Origin: Typhlomys cinereus
Taxonomy: Eukaryota > Chordata > Mammalia > Rodentia > Platacanthomyidae
NCBI GenBank assembly: GCA_023101885.1
Contig: JALPQD010000248.1
Location: forward strand, 1,327,423 to 1,391,422
DNA: 64,000 nucleotides
Direction: 5' to 3'
Shown: in pieces, positions 11,843 through 24,322 of the stretch
Layout of the letters: each line of letters begins with the position of its first letter
Numbering within the stretch: the stretch's first letter is position 1
Notes under the pieces: generated by a model
Database searches by the model: none
What the model was told of the DNA's origin: nothing
What the model saw: only the letters and a program-made list of their open reading frames with translations
Made by a program: the position numbers and the translations under genes

Positions 11843-12187
11843 TTAAATTAATCATTCTCTCTTGAAAGTAATACAGACTTTAAAGTTAGTTAATAATTAC
11901 TTTCTTTTTAGTACATTAAAAAGGCATTTATTTTTTAAATCATGCAGCTTTCCTAAAAACATCATTATATTTAAGAACAAACTAAATACACAAATATAAA
12001 TTACTTGCAAAGTACTTGAAGCTGATTTTGTATTAATAAAATCTGTAGCTTATGGAAAAGAGATCATTGATAAATCCAACATTTTTCCTGCGATAAATTT
12101 AATTATGTTAATCTATCACAGTATTTTTTTAAAAGAAACGCACAAAGACAATTATGAAGTAACTTGTGGGAATGGGTATAAGGACCT

Positions 12188-12262
12188 GCACAAATAGCTC
12201 AGTCAGTAGAGCATGGGATTCTTAATCCCAGGTCATGGGTTTGAGTCCCATGTTGGGCACCA
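12188..12262 (+). pseudogene. tRNA-Lys(CUU)-like pseudogene with encoded CCA
   Basis: The cloverleaf can be traced. The acceptor starts GCACAAA, the D arm is GCTCAGTCAGTAGAGC, and the anticodon stem TGGGA/TCCCA encloses loop TTCTTAA with anticodon CTT. The T arm is ATGGG-TTTGAGT-CCCAT, and the acceptor 3' strand GTTGGGC is followed by discriminator A and then CCA (12260-12262). Defects are two mismatches in the acceptor stem, a 4-nt variable loop one base short of the functional gene, and CGA changed to TGA in the T loop. The encoded CCA suggests that a mature tRNA was reverse-transcribed and inserted, so this is probably not a transcribed tRNA gene. Confidence 0.85.
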
Positions 12263-12486
12263 CCTGTAAATGCCTGCACTTATGTATCTTTGCTGAGTTT
12301 TTGAATGGGATCAGCAGAAATTGAAAACAGACCAGTTTGGAGGGATTCTCAGCAAGAGCAAGAAAAACTTATTCGAAACTATTCAGTTGGTTTGACAGAC
12401 AATATTTTGGAGAGGAAAAAAATATTGTGCTGCATTTTTTGCAAAAAAATTATACTGCTCTAGGAAGTATAAAAATACTTTATTGT

Positions 12487-12765
12487 GGGGCTGGAGAGAT
12501 GGCTCAGGGGTTACACCTCTGCCTTGCAGGCAGAAGGTCCTGAGTTCAGATCCTAGACCCCACGTATAGACACTGGGCAGAAGCGGGGGTGGCTTGCATT
12601 TCTGGTCCTGGTAGGGCGGAGCCTGTGAATCCCGGGGCAGAGTAAACAAGGAGGAGGTGGAGGCGTCCATGGTGGTTCCCGAATTCTTCCGTGGTTCTAC
12701 ACACACACACACGCATACACGCACGCACACGCATACACTCACAATTGAATAAATAACAAAAAAAT
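12487..12765 (+). mobile_element. B2-like tRNA-derived SINE, recent copy 2, with target-site duplication
   Basis: The element starts GGGGCTGGAGAGATGGCTC and shares the G+C-rich body with copies at 2577 and 30882 (minus). It ends in an ACACAC/ACGC tail and an A-rich run. It is flanked by a perfect 14-bp direct repeat, TAAAAATACTTTAT, at 12470-12483 and 12766-12779, showing L1-mediated insertion. The near-full body and intact repeats suggest a young insertion. Confidence 0.92.
12500..12553 (+). promoter_or_regulatory. RNA polymerase III internal promoter (A and B boxes) of the SINE
   Basis: The A box is TGGCTCAGGGG at 12500-12510 and the B box is AGTTCAGATCC at 12543-12553. Both fit the tRNA-type pol III consensus. 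Confidence 0.65.
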
Positions 12766-12779
12766 TAAAAATACTTTAT

Positions 12780-14249
12780 CGAATTCTATTTTAACATGAA
12801 AGAAATAACCAGATTCTGGGATTCTCATGTTTTTCTTTAAGTCTGGAAAAACAGATAAATGTGAAGACTCTGCAGCTTTCAATCATGCCCAGTCTCTCAG
12901 TTCATTGCTATCCAGCCTCCGGTTCATTTATCCCCAGACTCAGATTCCTTCTGCTTCACCATGATAAACTTTTTTTCACTCCTATGTCTACATTTTATTC
13001 ATAAAAATAGAGTGCAATGACTGACTCAATTGTTATAGCAACTTCTGGCAAAAACTTTTATCAGTTTATTATTTTTAGGCGGCCTTCATTACTTGTAGAA
13101 ATACCACAGCAGTCAGCAACTTACTCCAGACCTGTGCCTTTGACCAGTTTTGATTTACACATAGGCTCATTTCTTTCTGTTTGCTCATAGCTTCCTGAGA
13201 TGTCTTATTGTGGTAACTCAGCATTGGGTCTGGGCTCTGCTGTCTTTGAGATTTTTTTTTCTTTATTCTTCTTAGTTTCATTCTGAGATTTTATTTAGTG
13301 TTCTACCTTGAGTAGGCTCAGGCCATTCTTTTTCATAACTGTGCTTTGTAACTTGTTATGCAGGCCAGCTCTGCAGACCAGCAATGTGAGGTTCTTCCTG
13401 GAAAAGAGTCTATTTTAATAAACTTTAGTATGTGTCATAAATAAAATGAAATGAGCTTCTGCTTTGCCTCAACATACTGTGCTGAGGGCTTGACATTTTA
13501 TCCAGATAGAACACTCCCTTTGGGTTTTTTTTGCCTGATGCAGAGCATAAATTGTTGCCAAACCTTCGGAGGTAGGCGAATTTCACATTGGGGCATGAAA
13601 CACAAAGTAGAAGATATTACTGTCACTGACCTCTATCAAAATCTGACCAAAATATAAATATCCTTTTCCAGGAAAAACTATATCAAAGTTAGATCTTAAC
13701 GTAAAGAATTTCATAAACCCAGACAAGATCAGCAAAAAAGTGTTTAGACTCTTTCAAATTCTTATGACCCAAGGTTACCTACACTGTTTCAAATTAGATG
13801 TATTATGTGAACTTCAGTGTAGACCTTGGATGCTAAATTCATAGTGGGAATCATTCCTTTATTCTTCATAAAGTTTTCTCCCTCCCTTGCCTACTGCTGA
13901 TCTGCTTCTGAAGCAAGTTGGTTGACTGCAGATTTTCAAGAAAGTGGTTTTTGTTTATCTTCAATTTGCTCTTGAGAAAACAGATGGAAAGTCATTGCCA
14001 ATAATGAATTTAGTTAAGACCTAAATGATCATTAGATACAATCTCAGTCTTCCCAGGTCTCCTTTCCTCAGAAAAGAAGGTAGAGGACAGAGAAAAAGGG
14101 GGATTTACTAGATAAACATGATATTTTCCTCCTAATTTTCTTATGACTTATTACCATTGCATAAAGAAACCTCAAATGAGTTAAGTTTTCATTCTGAATT
14201 TATCTGGAGAATGAACATTTCATTCAAAATTGCTATTCTTGATGCATAT
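12780..14249. other. unique AT-rich DNA
   Basis: No gene or clear repeat is seen. Open frames are short and unlike any family I know. Confidence 0.35.
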
Positions 14250-14262
14250 GAAAACTTAGCCA

Positions 14263-14540
14263 GGTTGGAGAGATGGCTCAGGGTTTAAACCTCTGCCTTG
14301 GAAGCAGAAGAATCTGAATTTGGATCCCTGTTTCCAAGTAAAAACATAAACGGAGATGGCCTACTTCTGGTCCTGGAAGGTAGTGACAGGAAATCTCAGA
14401 GCAAACCAAAAAAAGGAGATAGATCAATTTCCAGAATGATTCTGGAAGTCAACCTTTGACCTTCACAGGGACATATAGTGTTCTCTGATACTCACAAGAA
14501 CACACACCACATTCACGCATCCCTACATACATGCATGCAT

Positions 14541-14593
<53 letters not shown>

Positions 14594-14615
14594 AGCATAC
14601 AGTAAAAAGAAAGTA
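14263..14615 (+). mobile_element. B2-like SINE, older copy with (CT)n(CA)n tail
   Basis: The head is GGTTGGAGAGATGGCTCAGG. The body has CTTCTGGTCCTGGAAGGTAG, CAATTTCCAGAATGATTCTG and CTTCACAGGGAC as in the copies at 3359 and 62861. The tail is (CT)n at 14541-14572 followed by (CA)n to about 14593. Flanking repeats GAAAACTTAGCCA (14250-14262) and GAAAAACTTAATCCA (14616-14630) look like a worn target-site duplication. Confidence 0.8.
14541..14593. repeat. compound (CT)n(CA)n microsatellite
   Basis: CT units then CA units in the tail of the SINE that starts at 14263. Confidence 0.95.
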
Positions 14616-14954
14616 GAAAAACTTAATCCACGTTCCATCTTTGTTCTAGATCACATACTTAAGAAAAAAAAAAAACCCTGTGACAGAAACACTGTAAAGA
14701 TGACCTTAAAGATTTTCCATGAAAGAACAAGAATTTTCTATAAGCAATGGTCCAGAGAAAATGAAAATAGGTCTGCTTTCAAAGCAATTGTAACTCACCT
14801 AATCTTGACTCACCCAAAACTTTCATATGTGAGTGAGGTTTTCAATTTTAAGAGTCTCGGAGATAAACTGAGAATTTTTGTTTGTTTCTTGTGTGTTGGG
14901 TAGGCACCAAAGGAGACACTGCACACAGCATAGAACACCCCCAAAAGGAGCTAG

Positions 14955-15265
14955 AATATGTTTTGGAAGTTATCATAACTCAACCGTTAAAGTATTTGTC
15001 ACACAAGCAAAAGTATTGGATTTCTGATACTCAAACCCCTTGTAAAAGACAATTGGGTGTGATCTCCTGCCTCGGAAGTCAAGGACTGGGCACTGCCAGA
15101 GCAAGCCAGCCAAGCAGAAGAGTCCTGTCTATGAGCTCTGAGTTGCATTGAAAGATCTTTCCTTCAAAACTAAGCTGGAAGAGCAAAAGAAGATTGTAGA
15201 CATCAACCAGAGACCGCCATACATACATATGCACACAAATGCAGAGTTATCACACGCACATACAC
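14955..15265 (+). mobile_element. B4-like SINE, old
   Basis: The order of landmarks is B4-like: CTCAACCGTTAAAGTA (worn A box), CAAGCAAAAGTATTGGATT, GCCAGAGCAAGCCAGCCAAG, then GAGACCGCCATACATACATA and a CACACG/CACATA tail. It is strongly diverged. Confidence 0.55.
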
Positions 15266-17600
15266 ATCCCCTACAACTGTGAACTTAAGCTCTTGCAAAC
15301 ATACTTCACTGACTTGACTAGGTTGATTGAACCAATTAGAATTTCAATAGTTGTGGAGAGGATTGGAATAGTTAAGGAACTAATTACACTTTATCTTGGA
15401 TGTTCATTAAACCCCTTGAAAGCCATTCTTTGCCCTTCCTCTGTATCTACACTAACACATTGTGACTATCAGCTATAGCTTTTTGAAATTTATTAGCTTA
15501 GCAGACCACTAATCCCCACCGACCACAAACCCAAGAATGTCCTCAGATGACATGTAAGTCCTACCACAGAAATCTCTAGAACTACCTAAGGGTGACTCCA
15601 GCAAGGAAATGTAATGGTGAGCAGAAATGTATGCCGAACTATTGCCATTGGGACAGTGTTTAGAGACACAAATACCTGGTTGTAATGTATAAAGTATTCT
15701 GTTCTCTGTTTTCTTATCAAACATAATGGTTGCTACATACATGGGTCAGGGTTGGCCACAGGATCAAATAATCCCTTTTCTGTTGAGATGAGCCTCTGAT
15801 CCATGTGGAATGAGATGCCTGATTTCTCTCTTCCAAGACCAAAAGGCTCTGCCAAGGAGTGCTATCATATCCCGTAATCACGAACATGAGGTACCAACTG
15901 CCTCCAGGGTCTATAAACCCCCAGTGAACAATTTTATCCCCCACCCTTATATGTGAGGGAAGTGATTGATTCTCGTGGGCAGTGTTACAAGGTGCAGTGC
16001 AGGTTGGTCTTTCAAAGAGACCAGCCAGTCATTCCTGGAGGTCCAACACAGAGACATGTGGTCCTATGGAGGACCTTGACTTGAGACTATGATGATCAGT
16101 TGGAGTACCACTTGTGCTTTAGTCCAATCAAATGTCCCTTTTACCTTGGCACTTTGATATTCTAGGTCAGCTTCTACTAATCATAAATCCAAACATCTCC
16201 AGGTTCCAAATGGGTCCTTTTACCTTTATATCTACATAGATATAAGGTCCTATTCAAGTCTCAAGGGGAACAAGGATGTACTAGATGAAATTAAGTCAAG
16301 AAACCATATAGCACCAATGTTTGAATCGGTTTTATTCTGCTGTCACACAATCAACAAAAGTGTAGACTAGATTAACTGTTTATTATAATCAGAAAGGTTT
16401 CTAATTATACCAGGGATGGAATGAAAGGAATGGTTGAATATCTAGATGTAATTAGCTGTAGATAAGATACTTGCTGAGAAAGAGGTGTCTGTGTAGTGAT
16501 AGAGGACCAATAGAGTGCATTCACTCCAAATGAGACAATCTTGGAAAATGAATTTGTCAAAAAGTTGGAATAGGCAACAGTCTTCTCATATTAATGGGTC
16601 AATGATTTATTAAATGGAAAGGAATCATAACACTCACATAATTATCATTATAGGAATGCTAATCTCTGGTTGTTGTTTGATTCCATGTGGCAGAGGTCTA
16701 AGCTAGGGGACTTTATGCAGTGTGCTATCACATAACAATGCAGGAAAGTCCATAATGAATTATCAAATTTGAGAAATAGATACTCTAAAGAAACAAGAGG
16801 ACTGGGTCTCTTAGGAACACTGAATACTGTCTGTCTTTTCCCTCAAAGTAAAACTTCACTAGCCAGTTATCATGTGCCCATGTCCCTGGATGGGGAAGTT
16901 CTTGACTTTTTTTTTAAAGCTATATCAGAGAGGGTATTACTATTAGAGACAACAGGACGGGCAGCCTGTCACTCAGTATTTTGGAGGAGGGTAGGAAGCT
17001 GGAACCAATGAAGCAGATAAAGTTTATCCAACATTAACAAGAGCTAATCTCTACAGAGATAGGAAAACACTCCTCTGCCAGGCAAAGATTCAAGAGTTAT
17101 AAGTATGACAATTTGGCCCTTTTCTAGGCAGCAATGGGCACTGTGCAAAAGTGTACAGCCTCCCTTGCAGCTCTACTTCCTTATGTCCAAATATTAAAAT
17201 TAAGTTGTATGACAATTTAATTGTTGTCTTCAGGATGGGCAGTCTAGACTTCCCATGTTGCATCAAATAGAAAAGGGGCTTCCGGTACTTGGGAAGCGTG
17301 CTGGGGTTTTCCTCATTGTGAGAAGCCACACGCATCCCTTCAATCAAAAGAAATCGGCATTGCCGCATTCTTCAACTGACTGGTGTTATTTCTTTGTGAC
17401 TCCATGCGAGCACACACTTCTAATAAAAAAAAATGTGCTGCTCACTAACATGCTGCTATTTCACTAGGTCACTAAGACCATGTCTACCAAGCAATTTCAC
17501 AATAAAGCATATATTAATATTTTCTGGAGGTTTAAATTTAGGATTCACATAAATACTAAAATTTATAGCTGAAACTCTCTCATATGAAATGATGTAGTAT
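15266..17600. other. unique DNA, possibly with a worn LTR-like part at 15480-16250
   Basis: No gene is seen. The part at 15480-16250 has a different texture (TGCCTCCAGGGTCTATAAACC, with a TATA-like word), but I find no paired termini or duplication, so I do not call an element. Confidence 0.25.
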
Positions 17601-17601
17601 T

Positions 17602-17779
17602 TGCATTTGGTCTCTATATATCTAATTATATGGTTTCAAACTTTTCTATATTATTTTAATATCTACTACAATATATACTATGTGTGAAATTGCATTTGGT
17701 TTGTATACATCTACTTGTATACTATCATACTTTTCTGTATTAGTTTAATACCTACTACAATATACACTATGTGTAAATA
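17602..17779. repeat. 89-bp tandem duplication
   Basis: Two adjacent copies (17602-17690 and 17691-17779) share TGCATTTGGT at the start, TACTACAATATA in the middle and ACTATGTGT near the end, with scattered substitutions. The unit is AT-rich and is not a known transposon. Confidence 0.85.
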
Positions 17780-19054
17780 ATGGTTACATTGCATTGTTTA
17801 TGAATTAAAGATAATAGGCTATGCATGTTCAATACAGTGACACCTTTTTTATTTCCCATATATTTGATTTACAGAAGGCTGAATCCATTGATACAAATCT
17901 ACAAATGTGGAAGTCTATCTTTATTTTGTTCCTCTAACCAGTAAGAACAAGCTGTGTATTTCTGACATGATAAATGATGAAACCAAATCATTTTCTGTAC
18001 ATACCATTCTTTGAAGTGTGTCTATGACCTTAAATGAGGTCGAAGCAATCTCATTTTGCTTGATGTGAACACATATATCAGAGACAAAAAAAAAGAATTC
18101 TGTCTTGTCCTTTCTAACTCAGATAAAGTAAATGCCAATCCAATTGTTTTAATATTAAAAGTTTGTGCAGTGTCCAAATATCTCTACAATTTCCAAAATC
18201 CTTAGAGTTCAACTTTATTCCTCCAGCTTCATTTCCCTGTCTTAGCCATGTATATTCTTTCCATCCTATTATTATCTAAATTTCCTCTCTGAGTTCCCTA
18301 TTCGAATGTTAAGCATAGCAATCAATTCAGATAAAGTACTGAGAATAGAGTCTTACAGAAGCCAGGTCTCTCTAACTACCAAGCTACATGCTGATAACAT
18401 GGTCTGAATTGCAGTATGGAAAGTATGAATTCACTAAGTACTATGAACGTTTTTCAAACATGCTTCCCATTCAGGGCACTTTTAGTGTTGGAGTCTGAGC
18501 CATCAAATTCCTCCTTCACAAGATCATTTAAATAAAATGTTGGTTTCTTCAGTTTCATACAGAAATAGTATTCAATATATTTAAAGCATAGAATTAGCTA
18601 TGTTTATTTTATTAGGAGCATCTTGGAAAACTGATGATCTTCTACTTGCAATGGAGATTTCCTTGTTAACCAGATTCAGGACAGCAGAACCAGCTTAGAC
18701 CAAACACTCATTTTCCTTCTACAGAGAAAAGATTTCATCTCCATAATTGTAAATGTGTAGCCCTGCTCTTTCTGATTTGATTTCATTTCTTAGTTCTCTT
18801 CTTTTAGTTCCCTGAGGCTCAGCCCTAAAAATGTTTACTCACTGCTGCTTATAATTAAAATCACTGTATATTCTAATAATATGATGGAGAAACAGGGGAG
18901 TTCCTAAAATTTGGATTATGTCTAAACATGCCCCAGGTTCACGTCTGGGAAGTAGTAGAAGAATTTGAAGGAAGGGTTTTCTCAGTTCTTCTTTCCAATT
19001 AATTTGAACTTCATCTAACTCAGAACAACCAATGCCAAGTGTAGTAATTGGTTT
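17780..19054. other. unique AT-rich DNA
   Basis: I see no gene, RNA or recognisable repeat here. Confidence 0.35.
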
Positions 19055-19450
19055 CAGTCTGTCATGGTTTGCAATGGGATCTATCTCACATAAGCTCATG
19101 TTTTCAAATCTTTAGTTGTTTGAGAAGGTCATGGCACCTTTAAGAGGTAAAGCCTCATTGGAGAAGGGCAGTCACAAGGGGAGGGTCTTAAAGTTCAATG
19201 ACCCCACCCTACTTCCAGGAGAAGTCTCTTCTTACAGCTTGCAGTGAGCAGCTTTTCAACTCTCCGCCTCCTTGATGGATGTGACTTAGGTACGCCTCCA
19301 ACTTCTGTCAGTCAGACCTACCTTTCTCAGATAACAGACCTTATATCCCTTCAGGAACGGTAAGGTGAATAAATCTCCCTTTTCTCCCTTAAGTTGTTTG
19401 ACCCTCAGTGGTGTCTCACAAAAACAAATTAGAGTAATTGCTACACAGCT
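19055..19450 (+). mobile_element. URR-like element, second subtype
   Basis: It begins with CTGTCATGGTTTGCAATGGG and has CATGGCACCTTTAAGAGGTA, AAGCCTCATTGGAGAAGGG, CCCACCCTACTTCC, then AATAAATCTCCCTTTTCTCC and TCAGTGGTGTCTCAC. This order matches the rodent URR1-type repeats I recall, which are non-autonomous hAT-like elements. The family name is unverified. Confidence 0.5.
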
Positions 19451-20704
19451 CTTTGGTGGAGAAACAGGATTAAGATCCATGTCCTATTACCATGATGATG
19501 TGACTGGGTCAGAAAAAAACCCAGCATGGTCTTTATTCCTACAGTAAGCATTTGCTGCCATATTTATATGATTTGAACAACAGCTCTAAAGTTCAGTTTG
19601 TGGGTAACAACATTTTTCAGATCTGTAACCTTTAAGAAACTTAGGACTTAAGGGTCAGTTCACATCAAATGTCAATCCATGTCGTTATAAACATAGATTA
19701 AAGTCAATGCGCATTATATGAGTATTGGGTGATATCACTCTAAAGTCTATTTTAATCATCATCCAAATAATTAATTACAAATTACAGCAAAAGGATGTGA
19801 ATGCGTTACTGGTACCTTCTGTCTTCCTTTCTCCTCTTTCTCACATCGCTCAGGTTCATGTCTACTTCCACCACAGTTTTTTACCAAACTTAAAGGTGAT
19901 AAAATTAACATTTAAATCTCACATTTCCAAATCTATGAACTGTTCTTCAATTTCTGTCTAACTAAACCGGCAGCATGACTCATCCATCCTCTCCTCTCTG
20001 TTAAAATCCACTCACTATCTACTATAATTCATCTATCTAGCTACTGTCAGTGCATTTACTTCCCATTTCCCCTTCGCCACCGCACAGAGTTATTCTCTAT
20101 GCCTTTGCTGCTCCTTCCTCATATTCCTGACATGGAAGTTTTAGACTTTATTGCATTTGATACTGGAATGTTTCATCCCATGCTCATTTCAGTTCAGACC
20201 TCATGCTACTGCACTGCTTAACTACTATGCACAAAACTCTATTTCTAAAGTATATCCTCAAAATATCTAAAACCAAACTATTTTATATCCTAACTTCTCA
20301 GCTTAATTTCTCATTTCCAAATCTTCCAGAGAAAAAAATGAGAAGTTAATTCTATCTACCATCCAAGCATATCTCCCAATATGCTCCTGCGGTGGCTCCT
20401 ATGTGCCCACAAGCACCCGGTTTGGATTTTTTTTTACATGAAGTACCGAAGTAGCAACAATTGCTTCACGAATATTATTTGACTCTGTTTCCAGGACTTG
20501 TGATAGCCAGGAAAAAGATATTGGAGATAAATCAGTTAACAGTGAATTGTTTACTTTCTCTGTAGTATGTGGGAAAACAGTTAAGGGTTCTCCTATAATG
20601 AAAAACCAATACAATGTGCTTCAGGGCAATTGTCCCATTCACAGCTTCTTCCTACTTCACAAAATTCCCTCTACTCATTGATAACTATAGCTCACAATGC
20701 GTTA
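19451..20704. other. unique AT-rich DNA
   Basis: No gene or clear repeat is seen. The stretch near 20100-20230 has a faint L2-like texture, too weak to call. Confidence 0.3.
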
Positions 20705-21115
20705 TTGTTAGCTACACATGTCAACTTGGCAATTGAGGAACCCAGGTCTGGGCATATTTGTATCAGTGGTAGAGTTAAGCTCAGATCAAGTCTGCAAGAA
20801 ATTTTCTGATTGACGAGGAGGCCTAGCCCACGGTGAGTGGGTTTAATCCCTCAGCAGGTGGATAACATGGAGGGAGCTGCTTAGGGGAGTTGGCATACTT
20901 CTGTATAACTGATCAGACATTCTGGTCTGGCAAGTGAGAACCACCCCTCTAAGCCATCCTGTGGATATGTTGTGGCCAGTTCCCTCAGCCCTTGGTGTTG
21001 GTGTGCTGCCTCCTGACACGCTAGACAAGAAACTAGAGCTGGATAATGGTAAGCCAAATGCCTTGTTCATTTAAACTGTTTTGTCATAAATTTATAAGCA
21101 ACATTGCAGAATGAC
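20705..21115 (+). mobile_element. URR-like mid-repetitive element, copy B
   Basis: Start GTTAGCTACACATGTCAACT. Internal landmarks are GGGCATATTTGTATCAG, TCTGCAAGAAATTTTCTGA, TAGCCCACGGTGAGTGGG, GACATTCTGGTCTGGCAAG and TTGGTGTTGGTGTGC. End AAGCAACATTGCAG near 21110. It is the best preserved copy for comparing with 7925, 42340, 45055 and 49065. Confidence 0.65.
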
Positions 21116-21885
21116 TGCAACACAAGGGAAGAGATTAAAACCATCCATTTAAATTGATAGCAAATATCAAAAAGATGAATTGGTCACTTTGCATTTACTG
21201 TTGACCAAACTGATTCTCTGGGTAATTCTGATACATAGTTTATAAAAGGAGAAGAATCCACAGAAACTGACAAGACATTTCCCTTTATAATTGAAAGAAT
21301 ATCGAATATTATCAATATTATCTAGTGACAGCATACTATTTGGCATTTGCAAGGCCAGAAGTTTTAACATCAACAAGGAAAGTAAAAGAAAAAAAAGTCT
21401 ATTAAAATATTGTTATTGACTCTTTGATACTATTTTGTGTAAATGCATGCTTTTTTTGATATGTTTTATCTTTTGATTGGCTGCTATCAAATAAAAATAG
21501 GGGAGATGTATGAAGACGTACATGTTCAAAGGAATCACTGCACATTGGTAACTTATGATATGAAAGATCACATAATTTGTGTCTTGTTATTTTTTATGAA
21601 AGCATTTCTAAATAGGGGTCATTGTTCTTGTTCCAAACTGTTGGAATACCAAGGACTGAGTCCTAAAAATAAACATGCATGTGATGTTTCTTTTGAGAGT
21701 TGTTTATAAATGCTTTTAGATAATAATATTGTAAAGATATAAAATCAAAGAATTAAACTAGTGGGACATTAAATTTATCTATAGTTCAGAATAATTTAAT
21801 AAACTCATTATAAATATAGAAGCTACCAAAACCAATGGGAATGCATATATTTCTTGTACATATTTCACTGCATGACTTTGTCTTT
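21116..21885. other. unique AT-rich DNA
   Basis: Nothing recognisable. The region is AT-rich with short random open frames. Confidence 0.35.
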
Positions 21886-22235
21886 ATTCTTTTAATTCTT
21901 TTAATTACTATTTTATTTTTCTAGTTTTACAAGAATATTGAGTATTTATCGCTGCTGCTTCCCTCCATCCCCCATCCCTCTACTCCTCTCCTTCCTCAGT
22001 CCATCCACTCCCTCCCACCTTCCCGTCTGTCTGCTTCCATAGACCAAAGGGTCCCCTCTGGTTTGCCCACTCTTGTGGGGATCCAGCCTCTTGTGATGGT
22101 TCCAGCCTCTTGTGGCATACCATGTTGCCTCTCTTTGGGCCACCCCACTGTTAGGACATTTCCCTTCACCAATCCAGCCCTAGTCCCCAAGGTTTCCACT
22201 ATATTTTTCACTTTCATCACACATAAAGAACAAAC
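21886..22235 (-). mobile_element. truncated L1 3' UTR, older subfamily (type B)
   Basis: On the - strand it reads through GGGGACCCTTTGGTCTATGG, a G/A-rich tract and TACTCAATATTCTTGTAAAA to an A-rich tail near 21886-21930. The same 3' end is seen at 35900-36335 and 51020-51535 (+). A short internal duplication of CCAGCCTCTTGTG lies at 22082-22117. Confidence 0.75.
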
Positions 22236-23025
22236 TCCCTACCTGTCTAGTCCAGTGTGGGGATTTTGTTTCCTTCTTGACTCCTATTTGAACATTAAAA
22301 ATGGTTCTTCCAGTGAGCAGGATCATCTAATAAAAGCATCCAAATATTATACAATTTTAGGATTCAAGAAATCACCTAAAGCATGATTAAAAGGTTATAC
22401 TCAACTTGCGATTGTAGTTTACAGGAAACATATGCAAGGCAGTTGCAAGGGAAAAGCAGACTGCACTGTTAGATTCTGCAACAGTTAGCAAGGGATGTAT
22501 GCCTAACATTTATTTATCTCGTCATGCCAAAGTTTGCACTTGAATACTCAAACATTCGAACCCTTACTATCAAAAACTTATGTGGGCCATCTTTTGGTTT
22601 CATGTTCTGAGCATAGCTTAATTTCAACAGGATTTCAAGTAGTGAAAATTAAGGCTGTAGAAGAACTTCAAAGATACCAAATTAACTTACTGTTCACAAT
22701 GAACTCGTGCAAGTTTTGTTGCTGAGAATATTTCATTAGATTTTGGTTCATCTATTTATGTTCATCTATTTATGTCTGACCGACCTGTCTTTATCAGACT
22801 AAGTTCTAAAATAATTCATTGGTAATGAATTTGCCAGGTTTCAACATTTAAGCATCATAATAAAAGAAATACTACTTCACCATTCTCAAATACATTTTAG
22901 AATTTAAGCTGTATGTAAAACAATCTGAATCAACATAGCATTATATCCTATAATGAGGATATTTTTAAAATCTTGCAGCTCTGGCATTCTGTATGAACTG
23001 CAATTGTATAAATTTACTGAACAGT

Positions 23026-23115
23026 GCAGAAATATTAAAACTCAGTCCTATTTCCTCCAAGGAAGATAAAGTATCTGGACCTCAATCTGAATATGCCAGA
23101 GTCTTATATTAACAA
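23026..23115 (+). repeat. dispersed 90-bp duplication, copy 1
   Basis: From GCAGAAATATTAAAACTCAG to TTAACAA. It matches 24323-24413 at roughly nine of ten bases in the same orientation, about 1.3 kb apart. Confidence 0.8.
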
Positions 23116-24322
23116 TATGTTAATTAACACAATTAACAAAATTTGTCTACGAGGTAAAATACATACTGCAACTACTGATAAGTCAAACAGTAAAGATGTT
23201 GAATAAAGATGATCTTGTATGTAAGTTTCTTCGCAAAGTACCTTTATCAAAGCAAACACTCCAGACTTGTTTTATTGTGAATAGAATTTCTGTTTTTCAA
23301 TCTTTCCCTCTTCCCTACTGAGAGTCTTATTTACAGAACATCCCCGCAGCCAGCTAGCTCCACTCAATCCCAGCCAGGTGCTCTTCGGCTTTTTAGATAG
23401 TATTGCTGGCATGGGGAGATCCATCCAGTGCCTGGAAATTGGACTGAAATAGAAACAGAAAAAAAAGTAATTTCTACATGAGCCAAAATACATCTTCTCT
23501 ATGCCAGAATATGGACTCTAGAAGCAAGCTAGAATCTAGTAACCTTTGGCAGATGATCCACTGCTATTCCCAGAAATGGCAGTGGAAGACAATTGCATTG
23601 AGAGGAACTTCTGTGCACTTAAATGAGTTCATAAAATAGTGAGCACCTTAGTATTCTTTAACCATGTATTAGAGAATGTAAAAATAACAAAAAGGTTCAT
23701 GTGCAAATAAAACACCCTGCATCGTGCCTGATGATTACATCTGAGCAGAAAATAAATGTCTCTTATTCAAGCTTTACTTTTTCACCCTTTCCAATTGGAA
23801 TATATCCATTTCTTTTTTCTGACTGTCAGCTTCTCAAAAGTTCAGTGGAGAGATATTGACTTTCACTAGAGAGAGTGCTAATCATTACCTGTTTTGGAGT
23901 GAATCCAAGACAATAAATTAAATCAGACTATCGGCCATGCTTGACTTACTATGCTGAGCTGGGAGATTAAAAACCCACATGCAAAAATAACCTTGAATCC
24001 ATTGGAAGAGAAATAAACTTGGAAACTAAACAAAATGGGTTCTATGTGCAAAGTCTGATTAAGAAAGTGATAAAGAGATGGTGAATGGGAAGAAAGCAGT
24101 GTCTCAATAAAATATTCTGGGAAACAACAGTACTCAACTGTAATTTTTCATGTGTTTGTCAAATATTTATATTTCACGTGTCTCATTCAGTATATATGTT
24201 TACACTCCAACATATAACAAAAGTCTTTGAAATGTATTTTCCTTAAAATTAAAACTAATGAGTGAAACGCACATCAAATAAAGATGACAGTAGGACACAA
24301 TAAAGATAATAATGAAATCAAG

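Noticed and set aside
14478..14903. 141-codon plus frame
   Set aside because: It begins in a SINE tail and CT/CA microsatellite and runs into unique DNA without recognisable motifs.
15480..16250. Possible LTR or endogenous retrovirus piece
   Set aside because: There is a TATA-like word and a different texture, but I found no paired LTRs, no primer-binding site and no gag/pol-like frame.
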